Assembly: GCA_964017195.1 (NCBI GenBank)
Contig: OZ024887.1
Coordinates: 2,360,881-2,424,880 of the forward strand
Length of the DNA: 64,000 bases
DNA from: Siderastrea radians
Lineage: Eukaryota; Cnidaria; Anthozoa; Scleractinia; Rhizangiidae
Direction of reading: 5' to 3'
The position numbers were made by a program, and so were the translations under genes. The notes under the pieces are model-generated. The model was given only the letters and a program-made list of their open reading frames with translations, was not told the DNA's origin and ran no database searches. How positions within the stretch are numbered: the first letter of the stretch is position 1; the number at the start of each line of letters is the position of its first letter. Below are positions 35,601-45,000 of the stretch, in pieces.

Positions 35601-38600
35601 AATCTTCAAAGAATGTTCTATTATTTAATTTCTTTAGTAGTTATTGCAAGAACATATACAAAAGTGCTTACAGATCCATTATCCTTGGATGTGCGATATC
35701 CTCGTAACCACACAGTTAGTGAAGGTGGAAATCTTACTCTGCAATGTGTGGTAACCGTGGGACATCCTCACCCCAATATAACGTGGTATAATGTAACTAG
35801 AAACTCCACGGAGATTTATTACGGAGCGCATTTGACATTGGGAAGCATCTCAAGATTTCATGCAGGGAAATATTATTGTGTTGCTACAAATGGCATTGGT
35901 TCAGCTGTCACGTCGAAGATAAGTACGATCGATGTCCAATGTAAGTAAATTTTTAACTATTTTTCAGGAAAAAATTACTTTAACTTCAAGAATTGTCGGA
36001 CACTGATCAAAATTTAGACAAAACTAGCCGTCCAAACAAGTGAAGCACCAATCATAAAATCAATGTCCAAACGTTCGAAAAGAGAATAAAGGGGTTAGTT
36101 TCTACAACCTGTGTGGCTGCGTAGGTTGTTGTATGGTAAACTGGCCACCGTAAAGAGAGGCTTTTTACGATGGAACGAAGTGACACTGCACATCACATCG
36201 ACAAAAGGACTGAAGTTTCAAGTCCATACTTAAATCTGCCACGCCACCAAAGCGTGCACAGAAAACATCGTGTGTAATTTTTTTTTTTACCTCTTTACCA
36301 GATTTGACGAAGTGTTTAATAAGTTTTTTAAAGGACGTTAACAACCATCTCAACCATTCACAACCAAAAAGATGACTAAATTCTGTTTGGGTCTTCCAAA
36401 CGACAGTCACCACAACTGTACCAAACGCGGTCATTTCCATTACTTGCCAATAAACTGGGAGACTAAATGACATCTTCATAAACGCTTTGGTGAAAATCGT
36501 CTATCATCTAGATCTGTTAGTGGAATCCGTCTCATTCCCCTGTAATTCACATACACTAACCGAGATTCTGTAAAAAGGCATGTGGGGCTTATCTGATAGT
36601 TAAGCTAAGACATTGGAGCTCCTTGATAAATGGGTGTGACAAACGCCACTAATTTTAGCTGGTGTAACTATGAGCCTGTCGTTCTCATTTCTTTCATAGT
36701 TTAAACTTCTATTTATGAGTTCTCGTAACATTCAAATAGTATGATCGTCTGAAGACTGCTTTATTTTGCAGATCCACCATTACTGGAAGCCAAGCAACCC
36801 TACGACAGCACGATAATCGAAGGCGACAACCTCACTCTTCAATGTAGAGTGACAGCTGCCAATCCTGAACCAAATATCACTTGGCATAGTGTTGCAACAA
36901 GCAGCGCAGTACTGGCTCACGGAATTAACTTGACGTTTATAAATATCTCAAGAACAAATGGGGGAAGATACTACTGTTGTGCAAGGAATGGGATTGGTAG
37001 ACCTGCCACATAGAGGATAAACGAGGTCAATGTGCTTTGTAAGTATTTACATTTCACTTTAAATCGCAGAGTAGATAGATAGACGAGTAGAGACATGTCA
37101 GATATGAAACTTGGCCTGTCAGAGTAGGTGTCCAGTCAGCCTAGTCAGGTTTTTGTTTGGTGTAATAAACACCGCTTCCTCGGATTCCACGCGGTATGCT
37201 ATTTGGTGTCAGAAGTAGTATTTTAAAAAGAAACACAATGGAACAAGGTTTCAAACTTTCTGGTTACTTATCCTCCTTACGAGGAAACCTTCGCGAACGC
37301 CTGTTCTACCGCCAAACTATTCATCCAGGGAAAATATGTGACGAACGGTGAAGCTGAACACTCATTGGAAAATGAATCTCATAAGGCGGGTCACTGGCAG
37401 TATTGAGTGACAGGTGGCTGCTATAGGGACCCTTGTTATATCTACACCTTTCTTACATTAGTGCAAGAAAAGCAGCCAAAGGAAATAAGTGTTTGTTTCA
37501 TTGGTTTCTGAAAGGCCACCCGTAGCAAAAAGCTTTATATCAGGACTGGCCCTTCTGAAGAACTGATCAAGGCTGCAACAAACATTAACAATGCAGTGCT
37601 GTTCAAAATTGTTTGTGAGTACAATAGCAATTGTGGCAAAAAACTGTATACTGGCACTAGCACTCAACGATCAGTAAACAAATGTCCGCTTACTACGGTC
37701 GGGTAAAAGCAACAGAAAAAATAAAACGCACTTCACGAAATTTATTTATCGAAGCGAATTTGAAAGCGGTTTCAGAACGTTAAACAGTTCCGGGCCCTAA
37801 CGATTTTCGCTTAGAATTAACTTCAGCGTTACTATTCTGGCACGGCCGTAAAGAAAAGACAAAGAAGGACCCTAGGGTTGTGAAGAATCTAACTCATCTT
37901 TTTCTCATTGTTAAACTCTGTAATATAATTGCAATAAAAAGGGGCATTAACCATTTAACAGTCATAGCGCAGAGTGTCTTCACGCTTTCCTAAAACGTAC
38001 AGTAGTTAATGCATGCCAGGCAAAAAGGGGCAATGTTCAAAACTCTAGAACGACCGGAAATTGGTGTTCCGGCATGGGTATTGAAGAAAGTTGCTTGTTA
38101 TACTTGGATTTTAACAGTCGTTAGAATACCAATCTTTTTTTTCTGGTTTAGATCCACCATTACTGAACTCAAGCCATCCTCAAGATCAACTCGCAACTGA
38201 AGGAGAAGCAGTGACCTTGAACTGTGTTATGGAAGCAAGCAACCCATAGCCAGACATCACCTGGGTAAAACTCAGTCATTCCGGCAAGACATTTCCACGT
38301 GGTCCAGTTCTGAGTCTAACCAGTGTGACGTTTGTCGATGGAGGGAACTACCGCTGTTTAGCAGGAAATGGCGTTAGTGGACAGATTAAGTCACGTGTTG
38401 CTAGACTGGAAGTACAATGTAAGTTGTTTGGTGATTGCTAACAGTAAAGGTAAACGGACACCAGTTTTTTGGATAGATAAAATATAGAGTGCGATTTACC
38501 GATGTTTAGTGAGAGAGGAGACATGGCACACACGGGCTTAAAGGATTGTGCTTCATATAATTTATTTTATAAAGACACGGTACATTCACGTCATTTTTTC

Positions 38601-40862
38601 TTTCACGTAGACACGTGGGAAGTATCGAGCAGTATCGAAACAGCCTATACTCATCGCGCGTATCGATATATTACTTGTTAAGCATATAATTTATTTTATA
38701 AAGACACGGTACATACACGTCATTTTTTCTTTCACGTAGACACGTGGGAAGTATCGAGCAGTATCGAAACAGCCTATACTCATCGCGCGTATCGATATAT
38801 TACTTGTTAAGCATTACCCGCTGTCGCTGGTATCAATTGTTAGTGGTATCGATAACGACCCACCTTTGGCTGGTCACGTTCAAGTTGTTGATTAAACGGT
38901 AATAAAAGGTCTCGAAACAAACAATGCTGCGGTCCCTGATTTAAATAGTATCGATTTTGTGGTATCAATGTGGTATCGCCACACCTTTAGCTATCATAAC
39001 AGTACTGATCTCTGATCGCATTGCCAACGCGGGCTGTACCTCAAAGGAGAAGACATCTGCCCTCTTGACTTAAGGACGGTGCCTCCTCATAGCGATGTAT
39101 TTTTGCAAAGGTTATCACTATGGAAAAAAAGTAGATCTTAGCAAGGGTTATTGGAATCCAAAAAGAAAAATGTGGGTAACCACGCATTTTTCAGAGATAA
39201 CTGAGCAACCATAGTTCCAAAAAAGCGCTAAAATAGAAGGAATGTATGGCAATTTCTTTCCAAATTTAAGCTCAATTATCTCTGAAAAATGCGTGGTTAC
39301 CCCCAATTTTCTTTTTGGATTCTGATAGCCCTTGCTAAGATCTACTTTTTCCACATAGTCATAAACCGCGCAAAAATATTGTTGTATTAGTGGGCAAATT
39401 CCTGAAGAAACTTGAATATCCTGAGATGCGTAGAACGTATGCGCAGTAACAAAAGGAGGCACCGTCCTTAAGGCAAGACAGAGAGATTGTCAATTGAGTG
39501 TCGTGAAACCAAGATGAAAGTAGTCCATCTGGCCAATCACAAACGTTTCCTGGTTTAGTTTTAGTTTTGGTTTGTTTATAAGGCGGGGCAAGTTGCTAAC
39601 CAATAACAGAGTCTATATAAGAACTAAACTTAAATTGCTTGTGACGCTCAGTTGAGAAACACTGTTGTGTAGAGATTAAGATAAGGTTTGTTTGTCATTG
39701 AGCAGCGGCGAAGAAAGGAAACAAAGAAGTTGCAACAAATGCTACACGAAAGTCCAAACGTTAGTAACGAAAAACACTTTTTTCAAAGTAGATTAATGCA
39801 TAAACTAAGTTAAGGCGTTTTCTTTCTGCTCCTAAACTATTCCAAGAGTGATCAATTTTGGACTTGGGCTATATTTTTCATTTGCACAAGATATACACTG
39901 AAATTTAAGAAGTCTTTCCAAAACGTTTAATAACAGCACCATATTTAAGAACAGTCACCCCAATAGTCTCATTTTGAATGGTTACTATAGAACTGCTTTG
40001 GCAGAATACAAGGAGAAAGTGAAAAGTGAGAGTGAAAAGGGAGTGGAAAGAATCAACCTTCATTCCCCTTCCTCCTTTTAGGAATGTCCAAACAGGGGGC
40101 ACGAAGTTTCGAGTTACTTGCATTTCTGGACAGAAGTGCCCTTTTCCTACACAAAAAAGTGACATACAAACTAGATATTGACTTACTGGAGATTTAATTC
40201 ATAAATAAATGGTCAGCTGGACATAGCCACAAGGTTCAAAGGCAAAACGTCCTTATTCAGGAATGAATAAGATCCATAATAGAAAATGTTTCCCTTACTT
40301 TCTATTTCTTATAGGACTGGGATTGATCATTATCTTGCTTAGCTTAACAACCGCTATCATCATGATCGGAATCGTGATGATAGTCATCTTCTGTGCTTAC
40401 ACGCATAAAAAATCAGGTTTGTTAATGCCTTGCATTTTATATACAAATATAAATATACTATAAAGTGTGGAAAGGAATAAATTGGAATACAAACGCAATT
40501 GTTTCAAAGTAATTACAGAAATAAAATAAATGTAAAGAGGATCCTCGCAGTCAACATAGTTTGTAATCATTGCATAATTTCATGCCCCCAAGCTTAGGTA
40601 TCAACGAATAATTAGGGAGGGTGATAGGACGTGCATTGTAGTATTACGGCCGAAGGCTTACACCTATACTTATAATTTTAACAATCATAATCAAATTCTT
40701 GATTATTGTGATGATGATGACGCGAGTTTCCACTGAATAGCTTTTATAAATATTATCTCTTTCGTAAGAATGCTGTTTACTTTTTCATACTATTCAGGAT
40801 TCCTCTCGGCTGGAGCACATCCAAAGAACAGTCTACCAGCGATCTCAGATTATGATAACTAA
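20549..40862 (+). CDS. F5/8C plus multi-Ig transmembrane receptor-like gene, partly degenerate
   Basis: Exons found: signal peptide 20549-20627; F5/8C 21633-21943 and 22619-22745; thirteen Ig exons from 23303 to 38418; transmembrane exon 40315-40416; tail exon 40798-40862 (stop TAA). Phases match throughout (1, 0, then 1 for every later join with a recognised donor). The layout is that of a type-I surface protein with a galactose/lipid-binding-fold discoidin domain, C2-like Ig domains rich in N-glycosylation sequons, one helix and a 20-residue tail ending SDYDN. Two in-frame stops break the second discoidin exon, and Ig8, Ig10, Ig12 and Ig13 are broken. Nine of the thirteen Ig exons read through. 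It is either a decaying gene or one whose transcripts skip damaged exons. A role in adhesion or recognition is inferred from domains only. Confidence 0.7.
21633..21943 (+). CDS. F5/8C (discoidin) domain, first half
   Basis: This 311-nt exon, phase 1 in and 0 out, encodes about 103 residues. It starts CSPYDEALTAS and contains EFIQIDFSSPLRVCAVDTQG and VSSYQVAYSLDGSTW, the classic discoidin core strands. The frame is intact. The exon ends before GTAGGT. Confidence 0.8.
22619..22745 (+). pseudogene. F5/8C domain, second half, with two in-frame stops
   Basis: After GACTGCAG the exon reads IFPANADGGSGVRF, TGA (22661), SFVTRFICIYPLT, TAG (22703), STWPCMRVEVYGR, then donor GTACAA. Apart from the two stops, length, phase (0 in, 1 out) and family motifs (RFICIYP, MRVEVYG) are as expected. 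The frame is therefore otherwise maintained, and the stops look like recent point changes or assembly errors. Confidence 0.7.
23303..23571 (+). CDS. Ig domain exon 1 (divergent; donor unclear)
   Basis: It opens ELPALDTSFPRNKTVI and has the Ig cysteines in VTLQC and GEYYCVV, with VTW as core tryptophan. It is the least similar member of the array. Where other Ig exons end at T-GTAAGT, this one reads on without a phase-1 GT donor, so its 3' border is uncertain and may be damaged. The end given is approximate. Confidence 0.6.
25060..25140 (+). repeat. tRNA-like sequence (SINE head or tRNA pseudogene)
   Basis: It has a box-A-like TAGCTCAATAGTAGAGC and a box-B-like GGTTTGATCCC at tRNA-like spacing. 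The anticodon loop is too long and the acceptor ends pair poorly. It is followed by a T-rich stretch. A tRNA-derived SINE is the likeliest reading. Confidence 0.35.
25237..25332. repeat. (AAAT)n/(AATG)n microsatellite
   Basis: ACTAAATAA units pass into a clean AATG run, ending shortly before the acceptor of Ig exon 2 (25350). Length variation here could affect the polypyrimidine tract context. Confidence 0.85.
25350..25616 (+). CDS. Ig domain exon 2, intact
   Basis: This 267-nt phase 1-1 exon runs between TTTCTACAG and GTAAGT. It opens PPSLDASYPLNHTVVEG and has LTLQC, NITWYSV and GKYYCVADNGIG. The two Ig cysteines and the core Trp are present. Several N-glycosylation sequons (NLT, NIT) are present. 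There is no stop. Confidence 0.85.
26141..26407 (+). CDS. Ig domain exon 3, intact
   Basis: This 267-nt phase 1-1 exon opens PPSLDAMYPQNHTIVEGG and has LTLQCRVTAANPEPNITW and GKYYCVAGNGIV. It belongs to the RVTAANPEP subtype that dominates the array. The donor is GTAGGT. Confidence 0.85.
26875..27141 (+). CDS. Ig domain exon 4, intact frame, non-canonical donor
   Basis: This 267-nt exon opens PPSLETKYPSNVTIVEGG and has both cysteines (LTLQC, YYCVAGNG). At its 3' border the sequence is T-GCGAGT where sister exons have T-GTAAGT or T-GTGAGT. It must use a GC donor or fail to splice normally. Confidence 0.8.
27715..27981 (+). CDS. Ig domain exon 5, intact (second subtype)
   Basis: This 267-nt phase 1-1 exon opens PPSLHVNYPRDHTIVEG and has LTLQCKLTDANPQPNVTW, LTFTSILRSAAGQYYC and VAENGIGQAVVSR. 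With exon 7 it forms a distinct KLTDANPQ subtype. Confidence 0.85.
28243..28497 (+). CDS. Ig domain exon 6, intact, four codons shorter
   Basis: This 255-nt phase 1-1 exon opens PPSLDVKYPRNVTIKEGG. A 12-nt in-frame deletion removes the NPEP part of the C-strand loop (MIAANVTWYTV). Both cysteines (LTLQC, YYCVVGNG) remain. The donor is GTGAGT. Confidence 0.85.
28549..28709. mobile_element. pogo/Tigger-like MITE with TA duplication
   Basis: The ends CAGTGGAACCTCGATTTAACG and inverse CGTTAAATCGAGGTTGCACTG are flanked by TA (28547-28548 and 28710-28711). A paralogous empty site exists near 29662 in the intron after Ig exon 8, confirming the boundaries. It is non-autonomous, with no ORF. Confidence 0.85.
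28970..29236 (+). CDS. Ig domain exon 7, intact (second subtype)
   Basis: This 267-nt phase 1-1 exon opens PPSLHIGYPRDHTITEG and has LTLQCKLTDANPQANVTW, AAGRYYC and VAENGIGQATLSR. It is a close copy of exon 5, including the acceptor-side intron sequence. Confidence 0.85.
29337..29617 (+). pseudogene. Ig domain exon 8, frameshifted by a 14-bp insertion
   Basis: The exon is 281 nt instead of 267. Near 29400 the string GGTAACCTTAC is followed by a partial re-copy (CCCCGGTACCTTAC), adding 14 bases and shifting the frame before the first cysteine. Downstream the original frame is intact (RVTAANPEPNITW, GKYYCVAGNG). If included in an mRNA it would truncate the protein. Confidence 0.8.
29771..34198. 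mobile_element. 4.4-kb TTAA-flanked element with ~230-bp diverged inverted repeats
   Basis: TTAA at 29771 and 34195 bounds ends reading AGTGTATATGACACGAAA and inverted AGCGTATATGACACGAAA. Matching arms continue over about 230 bp (CTTCGGTTTTTGA, TTTTTTCGCGG, GACGTCAATCGACTT). It fills the intron between Ig exons 8 and 9. The interior shows no recognisable transposase. It contains a nested MITE at 30531-31015, (CA)n near 31753 and a (CAA)n tail-like run near 32036-32055. Confidence 0.65.
30531..31015. mobile_element. MITE with GGGG/CCCC-rich inverted ends
   Basis: The left end ATAATGCGCCGATCAATTCG...TTCAACATCC and the right end GGATGTTGAAGTTTCG...CGGTGCATAAT are inverse copies. Each end has a run of C or G beside CCCGGGCA. 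The interior repeats CAAATTC-type strings also seen near 14550-14640, suggesting the same family. Confidence 0.65.
34264..34530 (+). CDS. Ig domain exon 9, intact frame, first Ig cysteine lost
   Basis: This 267-nt phase 1-1 exon opens PPSLEATQPYDNTIVEG. The conserved LTLQC is LTLLY here (TAC in place of TGC/TGT), so the intradomain disulfide partner of YYCLADNG is missing. Otherwise the frame is open. The donor is GTAAGT. Confidence 0.8.
34990..35263 (+). pseudogene. Ig domain exon 10, broken copy of exon 9
   Basis: The exon is 274 nt: a 6-bp insertion near 35026, a 1-bp insertion in the AAT-CCT-GAA-CCG segment (AATAGCTGAACCG), and a TGA where exon 9 has Tyr-Gly (CTTATTGAGTTAAC). The flanking introns also match exon 9 (CATTCATT...GATAG), so the pair arose by tandem duplication of about 725 bp. 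Confidence 0.8.
35674..35940 (+). CDS. Ig domain exon 11, intact
   Basis: This 267-nt phase 1-1 exon opens PLSLDVRYPRNHTVSEGG and has LTLQCVVTVGHPHPNITW and GKYYCVATNGIGSAVTS. Both cysteines are present. The donor is GTAAGT. Confidence 0.85.
36772..37038 (+). pseudogene. Ig domain exon 12, single in-frame TAG
   Basis: It has the normal 267-nt length and phase. It opens PPLLEAKQPYDSTIIEG and has LTLQCRVTAANPEPNITW and GRYYCCARNGIGRPAT, then TAG at 37011 where sister exons encode Ser. All other codons and both splice sites are intact. Confidence 0.8.
38152..38418 (+). pseudogene. Ig domain exon 13, single in-frame TAG
   Basis: It has the normal 267-nt length and phase. It opens PPLLNSSHPQDQLATEGEA and has VTLNC. 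TAG at 38247 replaces the Glu of the NPEPNITW motif (NP-stop-PDITW). The remainder (NYRCLAGNGVSG...LEVQ) is intact, with donor GTAAGT. Confidence 0.8.
38554..38814. repeat. Tandem duplication, 129-bp unit x 2
   Basis: The unit from CATATAATTTATTTTATAAA to TATTACTTGTTAAG is repeated at 38554 and 38683, nearly identical. It lies in the intron before the transmembrane exon. Confidence 0.85.
39070..39471. mobile_element. TTAA-flanked MITE
   Basis: TTAA at both ends flanks GGACGGTGCCTCCT and its inverse. Long inverted arms (ATAGCGATGTATTTTTGC..., AAAAATGCGTGGTTACC) pair across a short loop. It lies in the intron before the transmembrane exon of the Ig gene. Confidence 0.8.
40315..40416 (+). CDS. 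Ig-receptor gene: transmembrane exon
   Basis: This 102-nt phase 1-1 exon lies between TTCTTATAG and GTTTGT. It encodes LGLIIILLSLTTAIIM followed by more Ile/Val/Met, about 25 hydrophobic residues, then CAYTHKKS as a basic stop-transfer. It supplies the single membrane anchor. Confidence 0.75.
40798..40862 (+). CDS. Ig-receptor gene: terminal exon, short cytoplasmic tail
   Basis: After ACTATTCAG the frame reads GFLSAGAHPKNSLPAISDYDN and then TAA. The tail is about 20 residues, with one tyrosine and no ITAM or ITIM pattern. Phase 1 in matches the transmembrane exon. Confidence 0.65.
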
Positions 40863-40945
40863 AGGCTGGTTATTTAGAAGAAGCGTAGGACTTAAACCTG
40901 GTTAAATCGAGGACAATGCAAGTACTTCATAAGCCCTTGAGTCGC

Positions 40946-41020
40946 TAGCCTCCTACGCACTCGTTTTTAGGGGGGAGGAGGGTAATATGACTCCCCTAAA
41001 AACGACTGCGTGGGAGGCTA
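40946..41020. mobile_element. 75-bp MITE with 9-bp target duplication (Mutator-like)
   Basis: The ends TAGCCTCCTACGCACTCG and inverse CGACTGCGTGGGAGGCTA enclose a GGGGAG/CTCCCC hairpin. The flanks TTGAGTCGC at 40937-40945 and 41021-41029 are identical 9-bp duplications, as made by Mutator-type transposases. It lies about 85 bp after the Ig gene stop, probably in its 3' UTR. Confidence 0.85.
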
Positions 41021-41226
41021 TTGAGTCGCAGACTACCAAGATAACAGTGAGGTCTACCATATACAGTCGGTTCACATACTGATGGAAAGCAAACTAACAT
41101 TTAACTGTAGTTACTCTTTGAGTCAATGATGAAATATAAAACGGTTAGATACCTTACATGTAGTTTGTGTAGCAGGTGTATTGGAGGGACCGAGAGGGAA
41201 AAAGGGAGAAAAATGAAGAAGTCTGC

Positions 41227-41227
<1 letters not shown>

Positions 41228-41316
<89 letters not shown>
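41228..41316. repeat. (GA)n microsatellite
   Basis: About 88 bp of pure GA dinucleotide. Open frames of Arg-Glu or Ser-Leu repeats on both strands are artefacts of it. Confidence 0.95.
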
Positions 41317-41317
<1 letters not shown>

Positions 41318-41321
41318 ATAG

Positions 41322-41530
41322 GCATCGGCACTTTTGTAACGAAAAAGGGGAACTTTTGTAACAAAAATGGGGAACATTCGTAACATGAGGAACTTTCGTA
41401 ACATTTACAGGGCACTTTTGTCACGTTCGAAAGGGAACTTTTGTAACTATTGGGCACTTCTGTAACAAACCGGGCACTTTCGTCACCAAAGGGGGAACTT
41501 TCGTAACCAAAGGGGGAACTTTCGTAACGA
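41322..41530. repeat. Irregular tandem repeat of GGAACTTTYGTAAC
   Basis: About ten units of 13-26 bp share GG(A/C)ACTTTTGTAAC or GGAACTTTCGTAAC, separated by short variable spacers. Similar single motifs (CTTTTGTAAC, GGGCAC) occur near 57843-58252, which also precede a (GA)n tract. Confidence 0.7.
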
Positions 41531-42042
41531 TGGATTTAAGCTCTTTTCTAAAAGTAATTAAGTTTTCTTGTTCAGGTATAATTCAGTTATTTTTAAGTGT
41601 ATTAGTATTCTATTTTTTAAAAGAAATTAACTTATTTCTAGTTTATATATTTTTTATCAACAAACATTCAATTTACTTTGTGGGTAGAATACCAGAAGGA
41701 AGAAACTATTCAAAGATAAAGAGCATTTCTGAAGCGCACAGACTGTAAAAAAGCAAAAGAAAAATGGGCTGAATAATTTCATTCAATTTACGCAGAAATT
41801 TCAGTGAAGCGCAGCTTTAAAAGGGAAGTCAAAATTGTCGAGGATGCACTAGTCTTGAATGCACTAAGAACGGGGACTAGTTGACTAAATTCGAAAGCAT
41901 GCTTTTGAAAGAAAAAATCATAGTTAATGAAAAGGCAACAACATAAATCATTTTTTAATGCAATTTTGCAAATGACGAGCAAAATCAAATCCAACAAAGC
42001 AAACAGGATTATTTGAGATACGTAGTCACTAAAATTTATCAG

Positions 42043-45000
42043 TTAAGAGCGCCTGTCTGTAAAAATCAGACAAAATCAAAATTCCGCGGCAAGGGTGGAA
42101 AATTCGATTTCTTTCATATTTTAATGTTAGATAGGTTAGGGTATAACTAAAATCACTGGATACTTTTTTTGGCAAAATATCCTTTTATTTCAAAGAAAAA
42201 TGCAAATAACGCAATTTGAAGCAGTAAATTATGACATCAATTTGAGGCGTTCGCGTGCAAAAACAAATCCCTCTGTCGTCTTTTAAACACTCAATTTTAC
42301 TTTTGCAATCTCTCAAGAGCTTCAAAACTGATTTTGGTAGAAACTGCGTTGTTCTTTGTGTTTGAAATAATTTAATTTTGAAAGTATACATTTCTCATCA
42401 GGAAAAGTACTTCGTGAATTAAATTATTTTTCACCATGTGCTAAACCTTCAAATCGATTCAGCTTCTGGCTGTTGAATTAAGAAAAGATGTTCTCAGGAT
42501 TGCTGCAAAAATTTCTTTGGGCAAATGATTGAGAGCGACGCGAGAGCTTTTCAAAGTTCGTTAAAATGCAGGTTGTTTGACCCTTCTTGGCAACATTCCA
42601 TTCGCGAGTCACGCACATATTTTAATGTGTTTCGACCCACATGAGATCGAAAACGTCAAACAGAGAAACAGTTCGAAATGCTCTAACCTCATTTGCTGTA
42701 GAGGACAGGTCCAGAGGCCATTTCCGAGTGATTCTCTTGCCGTTCGACGTATTTTGGCCCCGTTGATGACATCCAATGAACACCGCCAACTGGGTCAGTG
42801 TATTGTAAACGGTCGAACAGCTCAACAACAACCTTTCTTCCAAAACGTTCGACATCTTTCTACACTGTGACATCTTACTCAACGGTTCAGTTGCTGGTCA
42901 GTGTTGCTTAGTTGGCAATGCATAAAAAGGTTTTTATCACCAGATGTCGCCGCTAACGTGGCCACAGTTCTATCTAGAGCCGCGTCACGCAATGCAAATC
43001 ATCGGAAGGGACATTTTACTAGAGGGTAGGGGAAGGGCAAAATCTGCTCTGATTCTTTTTAAACGGCTCAGGGTTCGAGAAATGGGAGGAACTAGTAATG
43101 GACCAAAAATACGAAACAAAATTAGTGCTACATTTAGCCACCTCAACCTCCCGTGCCAGAATGCAGAAAAGTAGTCACCCCTCGGCGTGAGTTGTAGGCA
43201 TGCAAATAACAATGTTCGAACACGAAAATTAGCTAAAAAGGGTACGTGTACTAGCTTAAGTTAAAAACCTCTTCAAAACGTCGAGCCCAGAACATTAAAA
43301 TCGTTTTCATCAGGGAAATTGCGATGTGACTAAACTAGTTTGTGCTTATTGTTTTGGCTTAGAGGGGGGACCTCGGGCTTTTTTTTTTTCACAAATTGCT
43401 TCGTTACACAGAAGACGGTTGTTGTTGGTTCCATTTTCTTGTTGTCGGAGTTTGTGGTTACAGCACCAGACGAATCAAAAGCTTGAAAACAATTGTTCCC
43501 TTACTTTCCTGCACCAAGAATACCCAGGCCCGTAGAAGGGGGAGGGGTGGGGGTCTGGGGCTCGAGTCCCCAGTAGTTTTGGAAGTTGAAAAAACATTAC
43601 AATAAATGAGCCAAAAAATATATAATTAAAACGAATTAATGTGCATAATGTTTCATAATGTGCACGAGTGTGTATTTTGAAGGGGGGGGGGGGGGGAGGC
43701 TTTGACTAGGCCAATTTGCTTGCAGCATTTATTTCAGCCTTGGTGCGGCCCTGATACCACCAAAAGAGGTGCTACACTAGGGGATACCACAAGTTACAAG
43801 TCAGTTTTTACAACGAACGCTTGAATACAATGACGATATGTCCCAGCCATCGTGCAAAACTTGGAACAGTGTCTAGCAGAAGCTGCAGCACAAGGGGCTG
43901 GGTCATGGTAAGGAAAAGGGGAGTGGCCAAAAAGTGAAAGAGGACTGGGGAAAAAGGGATCTGAAATTATCTTACGCGGGACTGGTTTGCTTGTAAAAGT
44001 TGGATCAGGTGAGTTTTATATTCGCTTGTGGACCATCCGAATATTGGCCAGGTTATCGAGGGAAGCCTCACTCTTCTCTTCGTCCTCATTAAGGTGTATG
44101 TAGAACGTGAAAGAGGCAAGATGCTTGACGTATTTCTGTTATGATATCCTCATATCCATTATGATAAGTATGCTGGCTGCTGTGAGAGATCTCGCTCACT
44201 GGGAACCTGTCTCAGTAAGATTCGTAAACAGAAATTCAGGAACAGAACCTCATTTTTTGTTACCATGGTTACGTGCCATATTTCACAGTCTTCAAGCAGC
44301 ACTGGCGTGCTGTTAGAAGCCCCACTCATTAGTCAGGACACACTAATGTAGACTAAATCAAACAGCTGACAAGAGAGCACAGTTAAACTCTTCGATTGCA
44401 CCCATTTGTTATGAAGAGAGAACCCTTCCTGTCCAAAACTCCATCCAACCCTTTAACAGCGAGCTGACTTTCACTCGTGATATAACTGCGCCTTGAACCG
44501 GTCCTGTGCCAGCTGAGAACCAGCAGGCTGACACCAATGATCATAGGTAGAATACCCGCTCGTCAATTAACAAAAGGGAGCCCCTTGTAGTTATAGGTTT
44601 TCCCCGTATTAAAGTTGGGTCTAGTTAATAATAGCGCCACTTCTGTTGCACCACTCACCTTGTTGCACCACCCACTTCTGTTGCACTACTCAAGCTTGTA
44701 CAACGGTTGGAATTGCGTTTCAGACTACTAGGCTAGGGTAGCAAATACAATTTTTAATGGTTGTAACAACACTGGTAATAAGTAAGAAAGACACACAACG
44801 CCATTAAAACCACGAATAATCCCTGCAATTAACACTGTATGTTATTTTACTTCACCTCAAAGGTTTTGCCCTTCCCCTACCCCCTAAAATGCCTTTGATA
44901 CGCATTGCGTGACAAACCAAATACGCACGCGGCGCCATTCACGTTTGGTCCCAATTTAGCAGTCAAATCTGATAATGCTTTTGTGCACTGAACACTGAGC

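Noticed and set aside
41101..41457. Ser-Leu and Arg-Glu repeat frames
   Set aside because: They are produced by a GA microsatellite.
42577..42870. 97-codon frame conserved in all four TIRs (opposite strand to the 62-codon exon)
   Set aside because: Its conservation is explained by near-identity of the repeats; it has no domain, and only one of two opposing frames could be real.
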